Of a DNA stretch of 64,000 nt, positions 56,681 through 64,000 are shown one piece after another. Under the pieces are notes generated by a model. The model was given only the letters and a program-made list of their open reading frames with translations. It was not told the origin of the DNA and did not search any database. The first letter of the stretch is position 1. Each line of letters opens with the position of its first letter. The stretch spans positions 6,127,836-6,191,835 of the forward strand of contig NZ_JXDL01000001.1 of assembly GCF_001590795.1 (NCBI RefSeq), given 5' to 3'. The stretch is from Bradyrhizobium sp. AT1 (lineage in GTDB: Bacteria > Pseudomonadota > Alphaproteobacteria > Rhizobiales > Xanthobacteraceae). Made by a program: the position numbers and the translations under genes.

Positions 56681-57172
56681 ATGGCCTACACCGCTGATGT
56701 CAATCGCTGGCGCGGCCCTTCGGACCAACACCAACAGTACGAGCGTCCTCACATGCTCGATACGCCATGGCATCCCGGCTGGATCGCCGTGACCATCCTC
56801 GGCTTCATCATCTGGTGGCCGATCGGACTTGCCCTTCTCTTTTTCACACTCGGGAGCAGAAGAATGTCGTGCTGGAGCCACCAGGATCGCTGGCAGAACA
56901 AGATGGAGCGGATGCAGTACAAGATGGATCGCATGCGCGGCCGCATGGAGCGCCGTGGCTTCGGCTTCGGCTTCGGCCCGCCGTCCTCGGGCAATCGCGC
57001 CTTCGACGAATACCGCTCTGAGACGCTGCGGCGCCTCGAAGAGGAGCAGGTCGAGTTCAGGAACTTCCTCGACCGTCTGCGTCACGCCAAGGACAAGGAA
57101 GAGTTCGACCAGTTCATGGCGCAGCACAAGACGCGTCCGACCCCGCCGCCGACCGACCAGCAGCAGGGCTGA
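56681..57172 (+). CDS. DUF2852 membrane protein
   Basis: 163 residues from ATG 56681, preceded by GGAGAAGGAA. One membrane helix (about 31-53: WIAVTILGFIIWWPIGLALLF), then a Met/Arg-rich linker (MERMQYKMDRMRGRMERR) and a coiled-coil-like C-terminus (SETLRRLEEEQVEFRNFLDRLR). This matches DUF2852 of Rhizobiales, function unknown. The earlier in-frame ATG at 56636 lies inside the operator and is unlikely. Probably controlled by the TetR protein upstream. Confidence 0.85.
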   Translation: MAYTADVNRWRGPSDQHQQYERPHMLDTPWHPGWIAVTILGFIIWWPIGLALLFFTLGSRRMSCWSHQDRWQNKMERMQYKMDRMRGRMERRGFGFGFGPPSSGNRAFDEYRSETLRRLEEEQVEFRNFLDRLRHAKDKEEFDQFMAQHKTRPTPPPTDQQQG

Positions 57173-57249
57173 TCTTCAAGGCTGACCTTCAAGGCTGACA
57201 CATCGCAAAGCCTTCAGGCGCATGCCCCCAAAGTCCTGATGGCCCCGAG

Positions 57250-57290
57250 CCGCCCGTCTGCGCAACCCGCAGGCGGGCGGTTTGGTTTTT
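57250..57290 (+). terminator. Strong intrinsic terminator after DUF2852 gene
   Basis: A 12-bp stem CCGCCCGTCTGC / GCAGGCGGGCGG (one G-U pair), a 7-nt loop, then TTTGGTTTTT. Just before it 'ttcaaggctgac' occurs twice at 57176-57200. Confidence 0.85.
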
Positions 57291-57499
57291 GGGGCAAGCG
57301 CATCAATGTCCCGCGCGCCGAAGAGGAGGCTTGAGCCGACTCCGGCCGCCGTCCTCAGGCGAGATCAGGCTCCGACACAACCGAAGCCGCGGTCCGGCTC
57401 GTCCAGCAATCGAATCTCCTCTTGCAACCAGAGGGTGCTCTGCGTAATCTCGAGATGTTTCACTCGATGATATTTCACTGAATATTCGGGAGTATTTTC

Positions 57500-58393
57500 G
57501 TGCGGATCGTATCGATCGTTCGGAAAGTGGCCCCTCGCTGCTATCCCAATTATCTCAAGGCCTTTGAAGACGGCGACGACATCTTCGAGCGCTTCAAGAT
57601 CAATACTCCGCTGCGCATCGCGCACTTCCTCGCTCAGGCCCTGTACGAGACGGGCCGCGGCACCGTTCTGTTCGAGAGCCTCAAATACAAGACTGCAGCG
57701 CGTCTTCTCGAGATTTTCGGTGTTGGCCGTCATAGCGCGGCGATCCGGCCCGATGAGGTCGATCAATTTCTCAACAACGATCGCGCGTTGGCCGAGCGCG
57801 TCTATGGACTGGGCAATCCGAAGAAGGCAAAGGAGCTCGGCAACACCAAGTCCGGAGACGGATACAAATATCGTGGCGGCGGCCTGCTGCAGACGACGGG
57901 CGGAGCCAACTATGCGCGCATGGGCAAACTTGCCGGCGTGGATTTCTACAACAACCCGGATATGATCGTCGCACCCGAAGCGGCCCTCCTTCCCGCGCTC
58001 AACGAATGGAATGAGGGAGGCCTGAACGCTTATGCGGATCAGAACAATATCCGTGCGATCACGCGGACGATTAACGGCGGTTACAACGGCTTGAGCGGCC
58101 GGACGGAATTGTTCGAGATCGTGTGGAGCGCGATCGGCAAGGGTGGCGCGAACCAGGTGGCCTGGAAAACCGCGACTGCTTCGGATGAAACGCGCGAGCT
58201 CCAGGAGGCCCTGAACGACCTCGGAGCCGAACCGCCGCTCGTCGTGGATGGACGATATGGTCCCGCCACCGCGCAGGCGGTCGAGTGGTTTCAAAACCAC
58301 GCCAAGATACCGGTCGATGGAAATGCAGGCTTGGTCACGCTGGCGGCGCTGAAGCTCCGCCTGGACACCCGGACCGCTTCGGAGCGCACCTGA
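57500..58393 (+). CDS. GH19-type peptidoglycan/chitin hydrolase with peptidoglycan-binding domain
   Basis: 297 residues, GTG start after GGGAG. Residues about 1-215 resemble GH19 lysozymes: ALYETGRGTVLFE (Glu50 and Glu59 as candidate catalytic residues), YKYRGGGLLQTTGGANYARMG and ITRTINGGYNG. Residues about 225-290 form a PG_binding_1 domain (LNDLGAEPPLVVDGRYGPATAQAV). No signal peptide, so export needs a holin, a secretion system or lysis. Phage endolysins and secretion-system effectors share this layout. It is followed by a second hydrolase. Confidence 0.85.
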   Translation: MRIVSIVRKVAPRCYPNYLKAFEDGDDIFERFKINTPLRIAHFLAQALYETGRGTVLFESLKYKTAARLLEIFGVGRHSAAIRPDEVDQFLNNDRALAERVYGLGNPKKAKELGNTKSGDGYKYRGGGLLQTTGGANYARMGKLAGVDFYNNPDMIVAPEAALLPALNEWNEGGLNAYADQNNIRAITRTINGGYNGLSGRTELFEIVWSAIGKGGANQVAWKTATASDETRELQEALNDLGAEPPLVVDGRYGPATAQAVEWFQNHAKIPVDGNAGLVTLAALKLRLDTRTASERT

Positions 58394-58510
58394 AGCGGTT
58401 GCCGTCTTTAGACGTGCGAACTTCGCCGGAGCTTTGCGGTCACTTCGCAGAGAAGTCTCGATATTGAGGCCGAATTTTTAGCGAGTCTGATTAGGCAAAA
58501 GGAAAATAGC

Positions 58511-59212
58511 ATGACCGACGGCGAGAAGATGCTGAGGCTGGCCGAGACCCGCATTGGTGAGAAATACGTCAACGTCTGCGTGCCGAAGAACAACAAGAAC
58601 TGGCACGGTCCGTGGGACTGCGCGGAGTTCATGTCCTGGCTGGTGTATCAGGTCGGCGGCTTTCTTTACGGCTGCGTCGACGACAACGGCAATCCCGCAA
58701 CGGTCGAGGCCTATACGGGGGCCTGGAAGAGCGATTCACAGAAGCTGGGAAAGCGCGTTCCGTGGCAGCAGGCAGCCTCAACGGTCGGAGGCATTCTCCT
58801 GCGCTATCCACCCGGACCAGGCATGATGGGACACATCGTCGTGTGTGACGGCAAAGGCGGCACCGTCGAGGCGATGGGCACGGCCTATGGCGTTCGTCGC
58901 GGCAAGGTGTCGGGCCGCAATTGGGACACGGGCGTCTTTCTCCCGAACTTCACGTATCGGGAGGCGGGTGAAGACCTCGAGCTGGCCGGGCCGAGCCAGC
59001 TATATGCGCTCGGGCAGCCGGGCATGAAGGCGTCCGTCGTTCGAGATATTCAGCGCGCCTTGAAGGATCTCGGGTTCAATCCAGGGCCCATCAACGGTGA
59101 GTACAACGATCTCACGGTGGCGGCGGTCGCGGCGTTTCAGGCGACCAAAGGCCTCATCGTCGACGGCCAGGTCGGGCCCCAGACGGCAAAGCGCTTGAAG
59201 GTCGAACTCTAG
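58511..59212 (+). CDS. NlpC/P60-like hydrolase with peptidoglycan-binding domain
   Basis: 233 residues. A candidate papain-like catalytic pair: Cys37 in PWDCAEFMSWLVYQ and His108 in GHIVVCDGKGGTVEAMG. Residues about 165-231 are a PG_binding_1 domain (IQRALKDLGFNPGPINGEYND). No signal peptide. It is likely an amidase or endopeptidase working with the preceding GH19-type enzyme, 117 bp upstream on the same strand. Whether the Cys/His pair is catalytic needs structural comparison. Confidence 0.78.
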   Translation: MTDGEKMLRLAETRIGEKYVNVCVPKNNKNWHGPWDCAEFMSWLVYQVGGFLYGCVDDNGNPATVEAYTGAWKSDSQKLGKRVPWQQAASTVGGILLRYPPGPGMMGHIVVCDGKGGTVEAMGTAYGVRRGKVSGRNWDTGVFLPNFTYREAGEDLELAGPSQLYALGQPGMKASVVRDIQRALKDLGFNPGPINGEYNDLTVAAVAAFQATKGLIVDGQVGPQTAKRLKVEL

Positions 59213-59231
59213 AATCGGCGCCGCTTTTTGC

Positions 59232-59267
59232 CTGCCGGCGGACGCGCAATCGGCGCGTCCTCGGCAG
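59232..59267. terminator. Hairpin between convergent genes
   Basis: CTGCCG + GGACGCGC - AATCG - GCGCGTCC + CGGCAG, a 14-bp interrupted stem between the hydrolase gene (plus) and the desaturase gene (minus). No T-tract on either side; possible bidirectional transcript end. Confidence 0.45.
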
Positions 59268-59305
59268 CACGAATCCTCACTTAGCCGATTCGCATGAGCG
59301 AAGAT

Positions 59306-60469
59306 TCAGCGCGCCGTCACGAGCTGCGCGCGAACCGACGTCAGAAAGTGTTCGTAAGCGTGGTCCACGATCTCGTTGAGCGATCGCGTTCGCGCGAACA
59401 TCGCCTTGGCCTCAGTGAGAAACTCCTCGCGGGACGGTATCCTCGGCAAATGCAGATGGGTCAGCGCATCGACGCTGTCCTGCGCGCGATGGAGGATCTC
59501 GTGCAGCGTCGGCAGTTGCAGCTGGGCCGGGTCGGCCCGGTGCAGCGCCGACGAGATCGCCTGTGCGAGGGCCTGCGCATCGAACCGTCCGGCAAGCTCG
59601 CGGGCCGCCCGGTTGATGACCCGGGCGCCGAGCGGCTGCTCGTTGCGCAGCACCTGTTCGGGCGGCGATTTCATGTTCCAGACGATGCCGAACCAGGACA
59701 GCACTTTGAGAACGTAATAGGTGACGTCGATCTCCCACCAGTAAAAGCCCTGCCGCACGCTGCTCTGATAGGCGTGGTGATTGTTGTGCCAGCCTTCGCC
59801 CATGGTGAGCAGCGCCAGCAGCCAATTGTTGCGGGAATCATCGCCCGTCACGTAGCGCTTGCGTCCGTGCACATGGGCGAGGGAGTTGATGCAGAAGGTC
59901 GCGTGATAGACCAGCACCGTGCTCCACAGGAAGCCGACGATCAGACCCGACCAGCCCGCCACGAGAAAGCAGAGCGCTGCAAGCACGAAGGCCGGCAGCA
60001 GCTCCAGCCGATGCAGCCACATCAGTTCGGGATAGACCGTGAGATCGCCGACCTTCACGAGATCGGTCGTGTCGTGCTCGCGGTAGAAGATCCAGCCGAC
60101 ATGGCTGTACACGAAGCCGCGCTGACGCGGCGAATGCACGTCCAGTTCGGTGTCGGAATGCAGATGATGATGCCGGTGCTTGGCCGCCCACCACAACACG
60201 CCCTTCTGCGCGGTGCTTTGCGCAAGGCAGGCCAGGATGAACTGAAACACGCGGCCGGTGGCGAACGCCCGATGCGAGAAGTAGCGGTGATAGCCCGCCC
60301 CGATGCCGAACATCCGCACGACGTACAGCGAGATGCAGATTGCGACGGCCTGCCAGGTGACGCCCGACCAGATCGCCGCAAAGCAGCCGAGATGAACCAG
60401 CACGAACGGTATGGCGGAGGGGTACATGACGTCGTCGTGGTGGTCGTCGGCGGGCGCGTTGGGCGACAT
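59306..60469 (-). CDS. Membrane fatty-acid (acyl-CoA) desaturase
   Basis: 387 residues. Three histidine boxes of membrane delta-9-type desaturases: HRYFSH (61-66), HRHHHLHSD (98-106) and HNNHHAY (228-234), binding the di-iron centre. Predicted helices flank them. A C-terminal soluble extension (about 270-387) is longer than usual and ends DHAYEHFLTSVRAQL. It introduces a cis double bond into saturated acyl chains. Its transcription unit has a terminator in the leader (60540-60569). Confidence 0.92.
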   Translation of the reverse strand: MSPNAPADDHHDDVMYPSAIPFVLVHLGCFAAIWSGVTWQAVAICISLYVVRMFGIGAGYHRYFSHRAFATGRVFQFILACLAQSTAQKGVLWWAAKHRHHHLHSDTELDVHSPRQRGFVYSHVGWIFYREHDTTDLVKVGDLTVYPELMWLHRLELLPAFVLAALCFLVAGWSGLIVGFLWSTVLVYHATFCINSLAHVHGRKRYVTGDDSRNNWLLALLTMGEGWHNNHHAYQSSVRQGFYWWEIDVTYYVLKVLSWFGIVWNMKSPPEQVLRNEQPLGARVINRAARELAGRFDAQALAQAISSALHRADPAQLQLPTLHEILHRAQDSVDALTHLHLPRIPSREEFLTEAKAMFARTRSLNEIVDHAYEHFLTSVRAQLVTAR

Positions 60470-60539
60470 GTCTTGGCGTGACCTCGAGTAACGGGAATTC
60501 GGGATTTCGTCTCCGCAGCGCTGGGGGCGGCCGGGTACG

Positions 60540-60569
60540 AAAAACCCGCGGATGGCGGACCACCGCGGG
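60540..60569 (-). terminator. Intrinsic terminator in the desaturase 5' leader (candidate attenuator)
   Basis: Read on the minus strand: stem CCCGCGG / CCGCGGG (60569-60563 with 60551-60545), an 11-nt loop, then TTTTT (60544-60540). It lies 71-100 bp upstream of the desaturase start and downstream of the likely promoter at 60634-60663. Confidence 0.6.
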
Positions 60570-60633
60570 GGGCGTGAACGAGCTGCTTTGCATGGACGTT
60601 CCGGCCAAAGCAGCGACGGCCGAAATTCGGTGG

Positions 60634-60663
60634 ACTATATGGTTGCCGCCGCCCGGCACGCAA
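60634..60663 (-). promoter_or_regulatory. Likely desaturase promoter
   Basis: Minus strand: -35-like TTGCGT (60663-60658), 18-bp spacer, -10 TATAGT (60639-60634). An 11-bp dyad CCGAA-A-TTCGG (60620-60630) sits at the expected transcription start, a possible operator. Confidence 0.45.
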
Positions 60664-60773
60664 GCTCGTAGCCTCCCGGGGGGCTGCGGCATGGTGCTCG
60701 GGGTCGCGCCTGTCGCTTGGGCGTGGCGCGCGGATGACCGAGACCTATATGAAGAAGTCTCTGGATACCGGGG

Positions 60774-61550
60774 ATGGCGATGACGGCAGCTGCAAGCGCG
60801 ACGACGGACGATCGCCTCTGGCAGGCGATCCGCGACGAGGCGCAGCGCGCGGTTGCATCCGATCCCGTCTTCGGCGCGTCGCTTGCGAAGGCCGTCCTCG
60901 CCCATGACGATCTCGCGGCAACTCTGGCAGCTCTGATCGGGCGCAGGCTGGGCGGCAACGCCGCGGAGCAGGCGCGTTTCACCGCGTTTTCGCGCGATGC
61001 CTTTCGCCACGCGCCGGAATTGGTCGCAGCGTCCGGCCGCGACTTGCAGGCCATCGTGCGCAGCGATCCCGCCATCGCCGGCCTGTTGGCGCCGCTGCTG
61101 CATTTCAAGGGCTATGTCGCGCTGCAAGCCTGGCGCGTCTCGAACTGGCTCTGGCATCATGATCATCGCGATGCCGCGCTGCTGTTCCAGAACGAAGCGT
61201 CGAACGTCTTGCAGGTCAGCATTCATCCGGCGGCCGACATCGGCTCGTCCGTCTATCTCGACCACGCCACGGGCATCGTGATCGGCGCCCATGCCGTGAT
61301 CGGCGAGGAGGTCACCATCCTTCAGAATGTCAGCATCGGCCGCGGCAGTGAGCTGCCGACGCGCTCGCCGCGCATCGGCCGCGGCGTGTTCATCGGCGCC
61401 GGAGCGACCATTTTGGGCGATATCCGCATCGGCGATTTCGCCCGGATCGGCGCCGACACGGTGGTGACTTCCGACGTTCCCGGCGGCTGCACGGCGGTCG
61501 GAAATCCCGCGCGATTGACCAATTGCCCCGAGCCGGCCTCCGCGGCCTGA
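60774..61550 (+). CDS. cysE: Serine O-acetyltransferase
   Basis: 258 residues. The N-terminal helical domain (about 10-140) precedes left-handed beta-helix hexapeptide repeats (VYLDHATGIVIGAHAVIGEEVTILQNV, ... IGDFARIGADTVV). Conserved DHATGIVIG and the catalytic His-Asp region are present. It acetylates serine with acetyl-CoA for cysteine synthesis. The start could be the ATG at 60780. Divergent from the desaturase. Confidence 0.93.
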   Translation: MAMTAAASATTDDRLWQAIRDEAQRAVASDPVFGASLAKAVLAHDDLAATLAALIGRRLGGNAAEQARFTAFSRDAFRHAPELVAASGRDLQAIVRSDPAIAGLLAPLLHFKGYVALQAWRVSNWLWHHDHRDAALLFQNEASNVLQVSIHPAADIGSSVYLDHATGIVIGAHAVIGEEVTILQNVSIGRGSELPTRSPRIGRGVFIGAGATILGDIRIGDFARIGADTVVTSDVPGGCTAVGNPARLTNCPEPASAA

Positions 61551-61674
61551 CGTGCCTCCAGAGGCGGCGTCGGGGTCCAGATTTCCCGTCAGAGAAAGCC
61601 GGCCCGTTAGAACCTGCTCGCGGTGAAGCCCGACCAAACCCCAGCGGCGCTTTCCGCCGCCGACGGGTACGACC

Positions 61675-61932
61675 ATGATCATCGCTGAATGCAAGGAGAC
61701 CAGACAGCGCGTTGCGCTGTTCGCGCGTGCCTCGGACCTGTTCGACCGGTTCGGCTGCTGGCTGCCGTTTGCAATCGCGTTCCTCAATGGCTGGCCGACC
61801 GAGGTCAAGACCTACCAGGAATTCGTGGAAACGGGCGCCTGGCACCTCTTTCTCAGCGGCGCCCTCTATTTCCTGGCTGCCTTGGCGCTCAGGCGCGCAG
61901 TGTCGTTTGCGACGGCGGGGCTGGATCCATGA
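61675..61932 (+). CDS. Small membrane protein, hypothetical
   Basis: 85 residues. Two hydrophobic stretches (about 27-41 and 60-73, HLFLSGALYFLAALAL) suggest two membrane segments; it begins MIIAECKETRQRVALFAR and ends in SFATAGLDP. Family not recognised. Its stop overlaps the next tiny frame by 4 bp. Confidence 0.6.
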   Translation: MIIAECKETRQRVALFARASDLFDRFGCWLPFAIAFLNGWPTEVKTYQEFVETGAWHLFLSGALYFLAALALRRAVSFATAGLDP

Positions 61933-62030
61933 TCCTGTTGCGCGATTTCGCACTCTTCGTTCTGCCGGTGCTGATCGCGGCGGGCGGCTGGCTCTATGCG
62001 CTCAGCCTGCGCCGGCGCAGGCGCCTGTAA
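61929..62030 (+). CDS. 33-residue single-helix membrane miniprotein
   Basis: ATG at 61929 overlaps the preceding stop (ATGA), suggesting translational coupling. The product has one hydrophobic helix (LFVLPVLIAAGGWLYAL) and a tail of arginines (LRRRRRL). By the positive-inside rule the tail is cytoplasmic. Such proteins act as regulators or small toxins in other systems; no homologue is recognised. Confidence 0.45.
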   Translation: MILLRDFALFVLPVLIAAGGWLYALSLRRRRRL

Positions 62031-62464
62031 GGCGGGCTGCGGCCCCTGGCCCGGCGGATCCAGCACCTCGCGGAAAGGAGCGCGGTTCCTCGGGCGAACT
62101 CCGTACGCGGAACTTTCGGGTTCGAGCCCGTCCGCCACCCCAACCGCCTGCGCCGCCTACCTTTTCCGCAGCCAAATTCACCCCTGGTAACCCCGCATTA
62201 ACCAACGGCGGGCTCTGGTAAGGGCGGACAGTCGCGCCCAAAGCGGAAAGCCGAGGCCCGTCAAGGCCCGGGGCCAAAGGCCCATAGTTTTGACATCTTG
62301 GCAGGGAATGCAGACGGCCGGCTTTGGACGAGCCCCTGCACCCCAAAAGACAAGGCTTTGAGCGGGCTTGCCGGCCGCGCCGGTTCTAGCGCGGCCATCG
62401 GGGAACCGGCAGCCATTTGCTGGCCGGCACATCGGGTAACGATCGCCTTGAGAGGATACTGCTT
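62031..62464. other. Intergenic region upstream of the tol genes
   Basis: 434 bp with no supported gene. The left part (62052-62136) looks superficially like a tRNA but fails the structure test. It should contain the promoter of tolQRA; no clear -35/-10 pair stood out. Confidence 0.4.
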
Positions 62465-63181
<717 letters not shown>

Positions 63182-63326
63182 TGGGCGGCATGTATGGAGC
63201 GTTTTCGAGCGAAGTGGATGCCGGTTCGCGTGAAGAAAACGCGTCGAGACAAGAATCCAGAGCCCCGTTCCGATTTCATCGGAACGGAATTGGCTCTACT
63301 GTGAAGGGCAATTTGGGCACGCGATC

Positions 63327-63779
63327 ATGGGCATGAACGTTGCGAGTTCGTCCGGCGGTGGCGGGCGCCGCGGCCGGCGCAAGCCCGTCGTGGCCGAGAT
63401 CAACGTCACCCCGATGGTCGACGTGATGCTGGTGCTGCTCATCATCTTCATGGTGTCGGCGCCGATGCTGACGGTCGGCGTGCCGCTCGACCTGCCGCAG
63501 ACCCAGGCCAAGAGCCTCGAGAACAACGACCAGAAGCCGATCCAGATGTCGGTCGACATCAAGGGCAAGGTGTTCATCAACGACACCGAGATCGCGATCA
63601 ACGAGCTGATCCCCAAGCTGAAGGCGATCACCGACGCGCGCGGCGGGCTCGAGGAGCGCATCTATCTGCGCGCCGACAAGAAGGCGGATTACGGCACGGT
63701 GGCCAAGGTGATGGGCCAGCTCTCCGGCGCCGGGTTCAAGAAGCTCGCCCTCGTCACGGAAGCGGATCAGGGGTCCTAG
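63327..63779 (+). CDS. tolR: TolR, Tol-Pal energiser
   Basis: 150 residues. A Gly/Arg-rich start, then INVTPMVDVMLVLLIIFMV with the conserved membrane Asp that carries protons, and a periplasmic domain (VPLDLPQTQAKSLE, IYLRADKKADYGTVAKVMGQL). The start may be Met3. It is 145 bp after tolQ and 4 bp before tolA. Confidence 0.94.
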   Translation: MGMNVASSSGGGGRRGRRKPVVAEINVTPMVDVMLVLLIIFMVSAPMLTVGVPLDLPQTQAKSLENNDQKPIQMSVDIKGKVFINDTEIAINELIPKLKAITDARGGLEERIYLRADKKADYGTVAKVMGQLSGAGFKKLALVTEADQGS

Positions 63780-63783
63780 GCCT

Positions 63784-64000
63784 GTGAAGGTGAACGTCGA
63801 CAAGACACTCGTTGCGTCGATTGCCCTCCACGTCCTCGTGCTGGGATGGGGGCTCGTCACCTTCAGCAGCAAGGCCTACATCGCGCCGGAAGAGTCGCTT
63901 CCGATCGACATCATCTCCACCGATCAGCTCGCCAAGATGATGGCTGGGCAGAAGACCGGCAAGAAGGAAGAGCCGAAGCCGAAGGTCGAGAAGATCGCGG
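63784..64000 (+). CDS. tolA: TolA, partial (runs off the right edge)
   Basis: Begins at GTG 63784 with VNVDKTLVASIALHVLVLGWGL (signal-anchor helix, about 7-25), then a Pro/Lys-rich region (QKTGKKEEPKPKVEKIA) typical of the TolA linker. The long helical domain and C-terminus lie outside the window. TolA links TolQR to Pal across the periplasm. Confidence 0.9.
   Translation, partial: MKVNVDKTLVASIALHVLVLGWGLVTFSSKAYIAPEESLPIDIISTDQLAKMMAGQKTGKKEEPKPKVEKIA

Noticed and set aside
59838-61808. 656-codon minus-strand frame over desaturase leader and cysE
   Set aside because: Out of frame with the desaturase histidine boxes and antisense to cysE; no family features.
62052-62136. tRNA-like stretch (GGCGGAT ... 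GGGTTCGAGCCC ... GTCCGCCA)
   Set aside because: The acceptor arms pair, but the T-arm cannot form five pairs without conflict with the acceptor, there is no D-arm consensus and no anticodon arm.

Overview
The window looks like chromosomal DNA of a slow-growing alphaproteobacterium of the Bradyrhizobium/Rhodopseudomonas group (Nitrobacteraceae). It is GC-rich, and many genes overlap by ATGA. It carries a 6S RNA next to the 5-formyl-THF cyclo-ligase gene, several dispersed palindromic repeats that I associate with this group, many oxidative and transport operons, and four chemoreceptors. No tRNA, rRNA, insertion sequence, prophage structural gene or CRISPR array was seen.

A housekeeping skeleton runs left to right on the plus strand: 6S RNA, ygfA, ymdB-type phosphodiesterase (180-1920), yebC (12149), ruvC-ruvA-ruvB (13131-15327), ybgC (16444) and tolQ-tolR-tolA (62465 to the right edge, tolA cut). 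In many Rhizobiales these genes are close neighbours. Here they are separated by about 10 kb (1921-12148) and about 45.6 kb (16894-62464) of accessory genes.

The first insert, mostly minus strand, holds a small anchored protein, a D-threonine/3-hydroxyaspartate aldolase-like enzyme, a three-subunit periplasmic molybdenum hydroxylase with a triheme cytochrome c, and two soluble chemoreceptors, one with a PilZ domain. The second insert holds, in order: an NTF2-like protein and a glutamine amidotransferase; a LysR-controlled operon for uptake (Pot-type ABC transporter) and oxidation (opine-oxidase/HCN-synthase-like trimer plus a second DAO enzyme and RidA) of an unknown amine or amino acid; dctA and a nucleobase permease, divergent; an SDR, a CPA2 antiporter and a sirtuin; a hydantoinase/oxoprolinase pair with its own TRAP transporter; a 1-kb gene-poor repeat block; an Aer-like chemoreceptor; a GST/TetR divergent pair; a double-Cache chemoreceptor; a hydroxyacid dehydrogenase; an ECF42-type sigma factor with YCII, SRPBCC and VOC proteins; further YCII proteins; a TetR regulator with two near-identical operators; two adjacent peptidoglycan hydrolases; a fatty-acid desaturase whose leader contains a terminator; cysE; and two tiny membrane proteins.

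The most useful sequence-level observations are: a 19-bp palindrome present both at the start of the TetR gene (55805) and over the promoter of the next gene (56630); a complete intrinsic terminator inside the putative 5' leader of the desaturase; exact inverted repeats bracketing the GST/TetR promoter region; a tandem 14-bp repeat between dctA and the nucleobase permease; and a PilZ-containing soluble chemoreceptor beside a paralogue that shares its C-terminal sensor-like domain. All functional assignments rest on motif recognition by eye; no database search was run.
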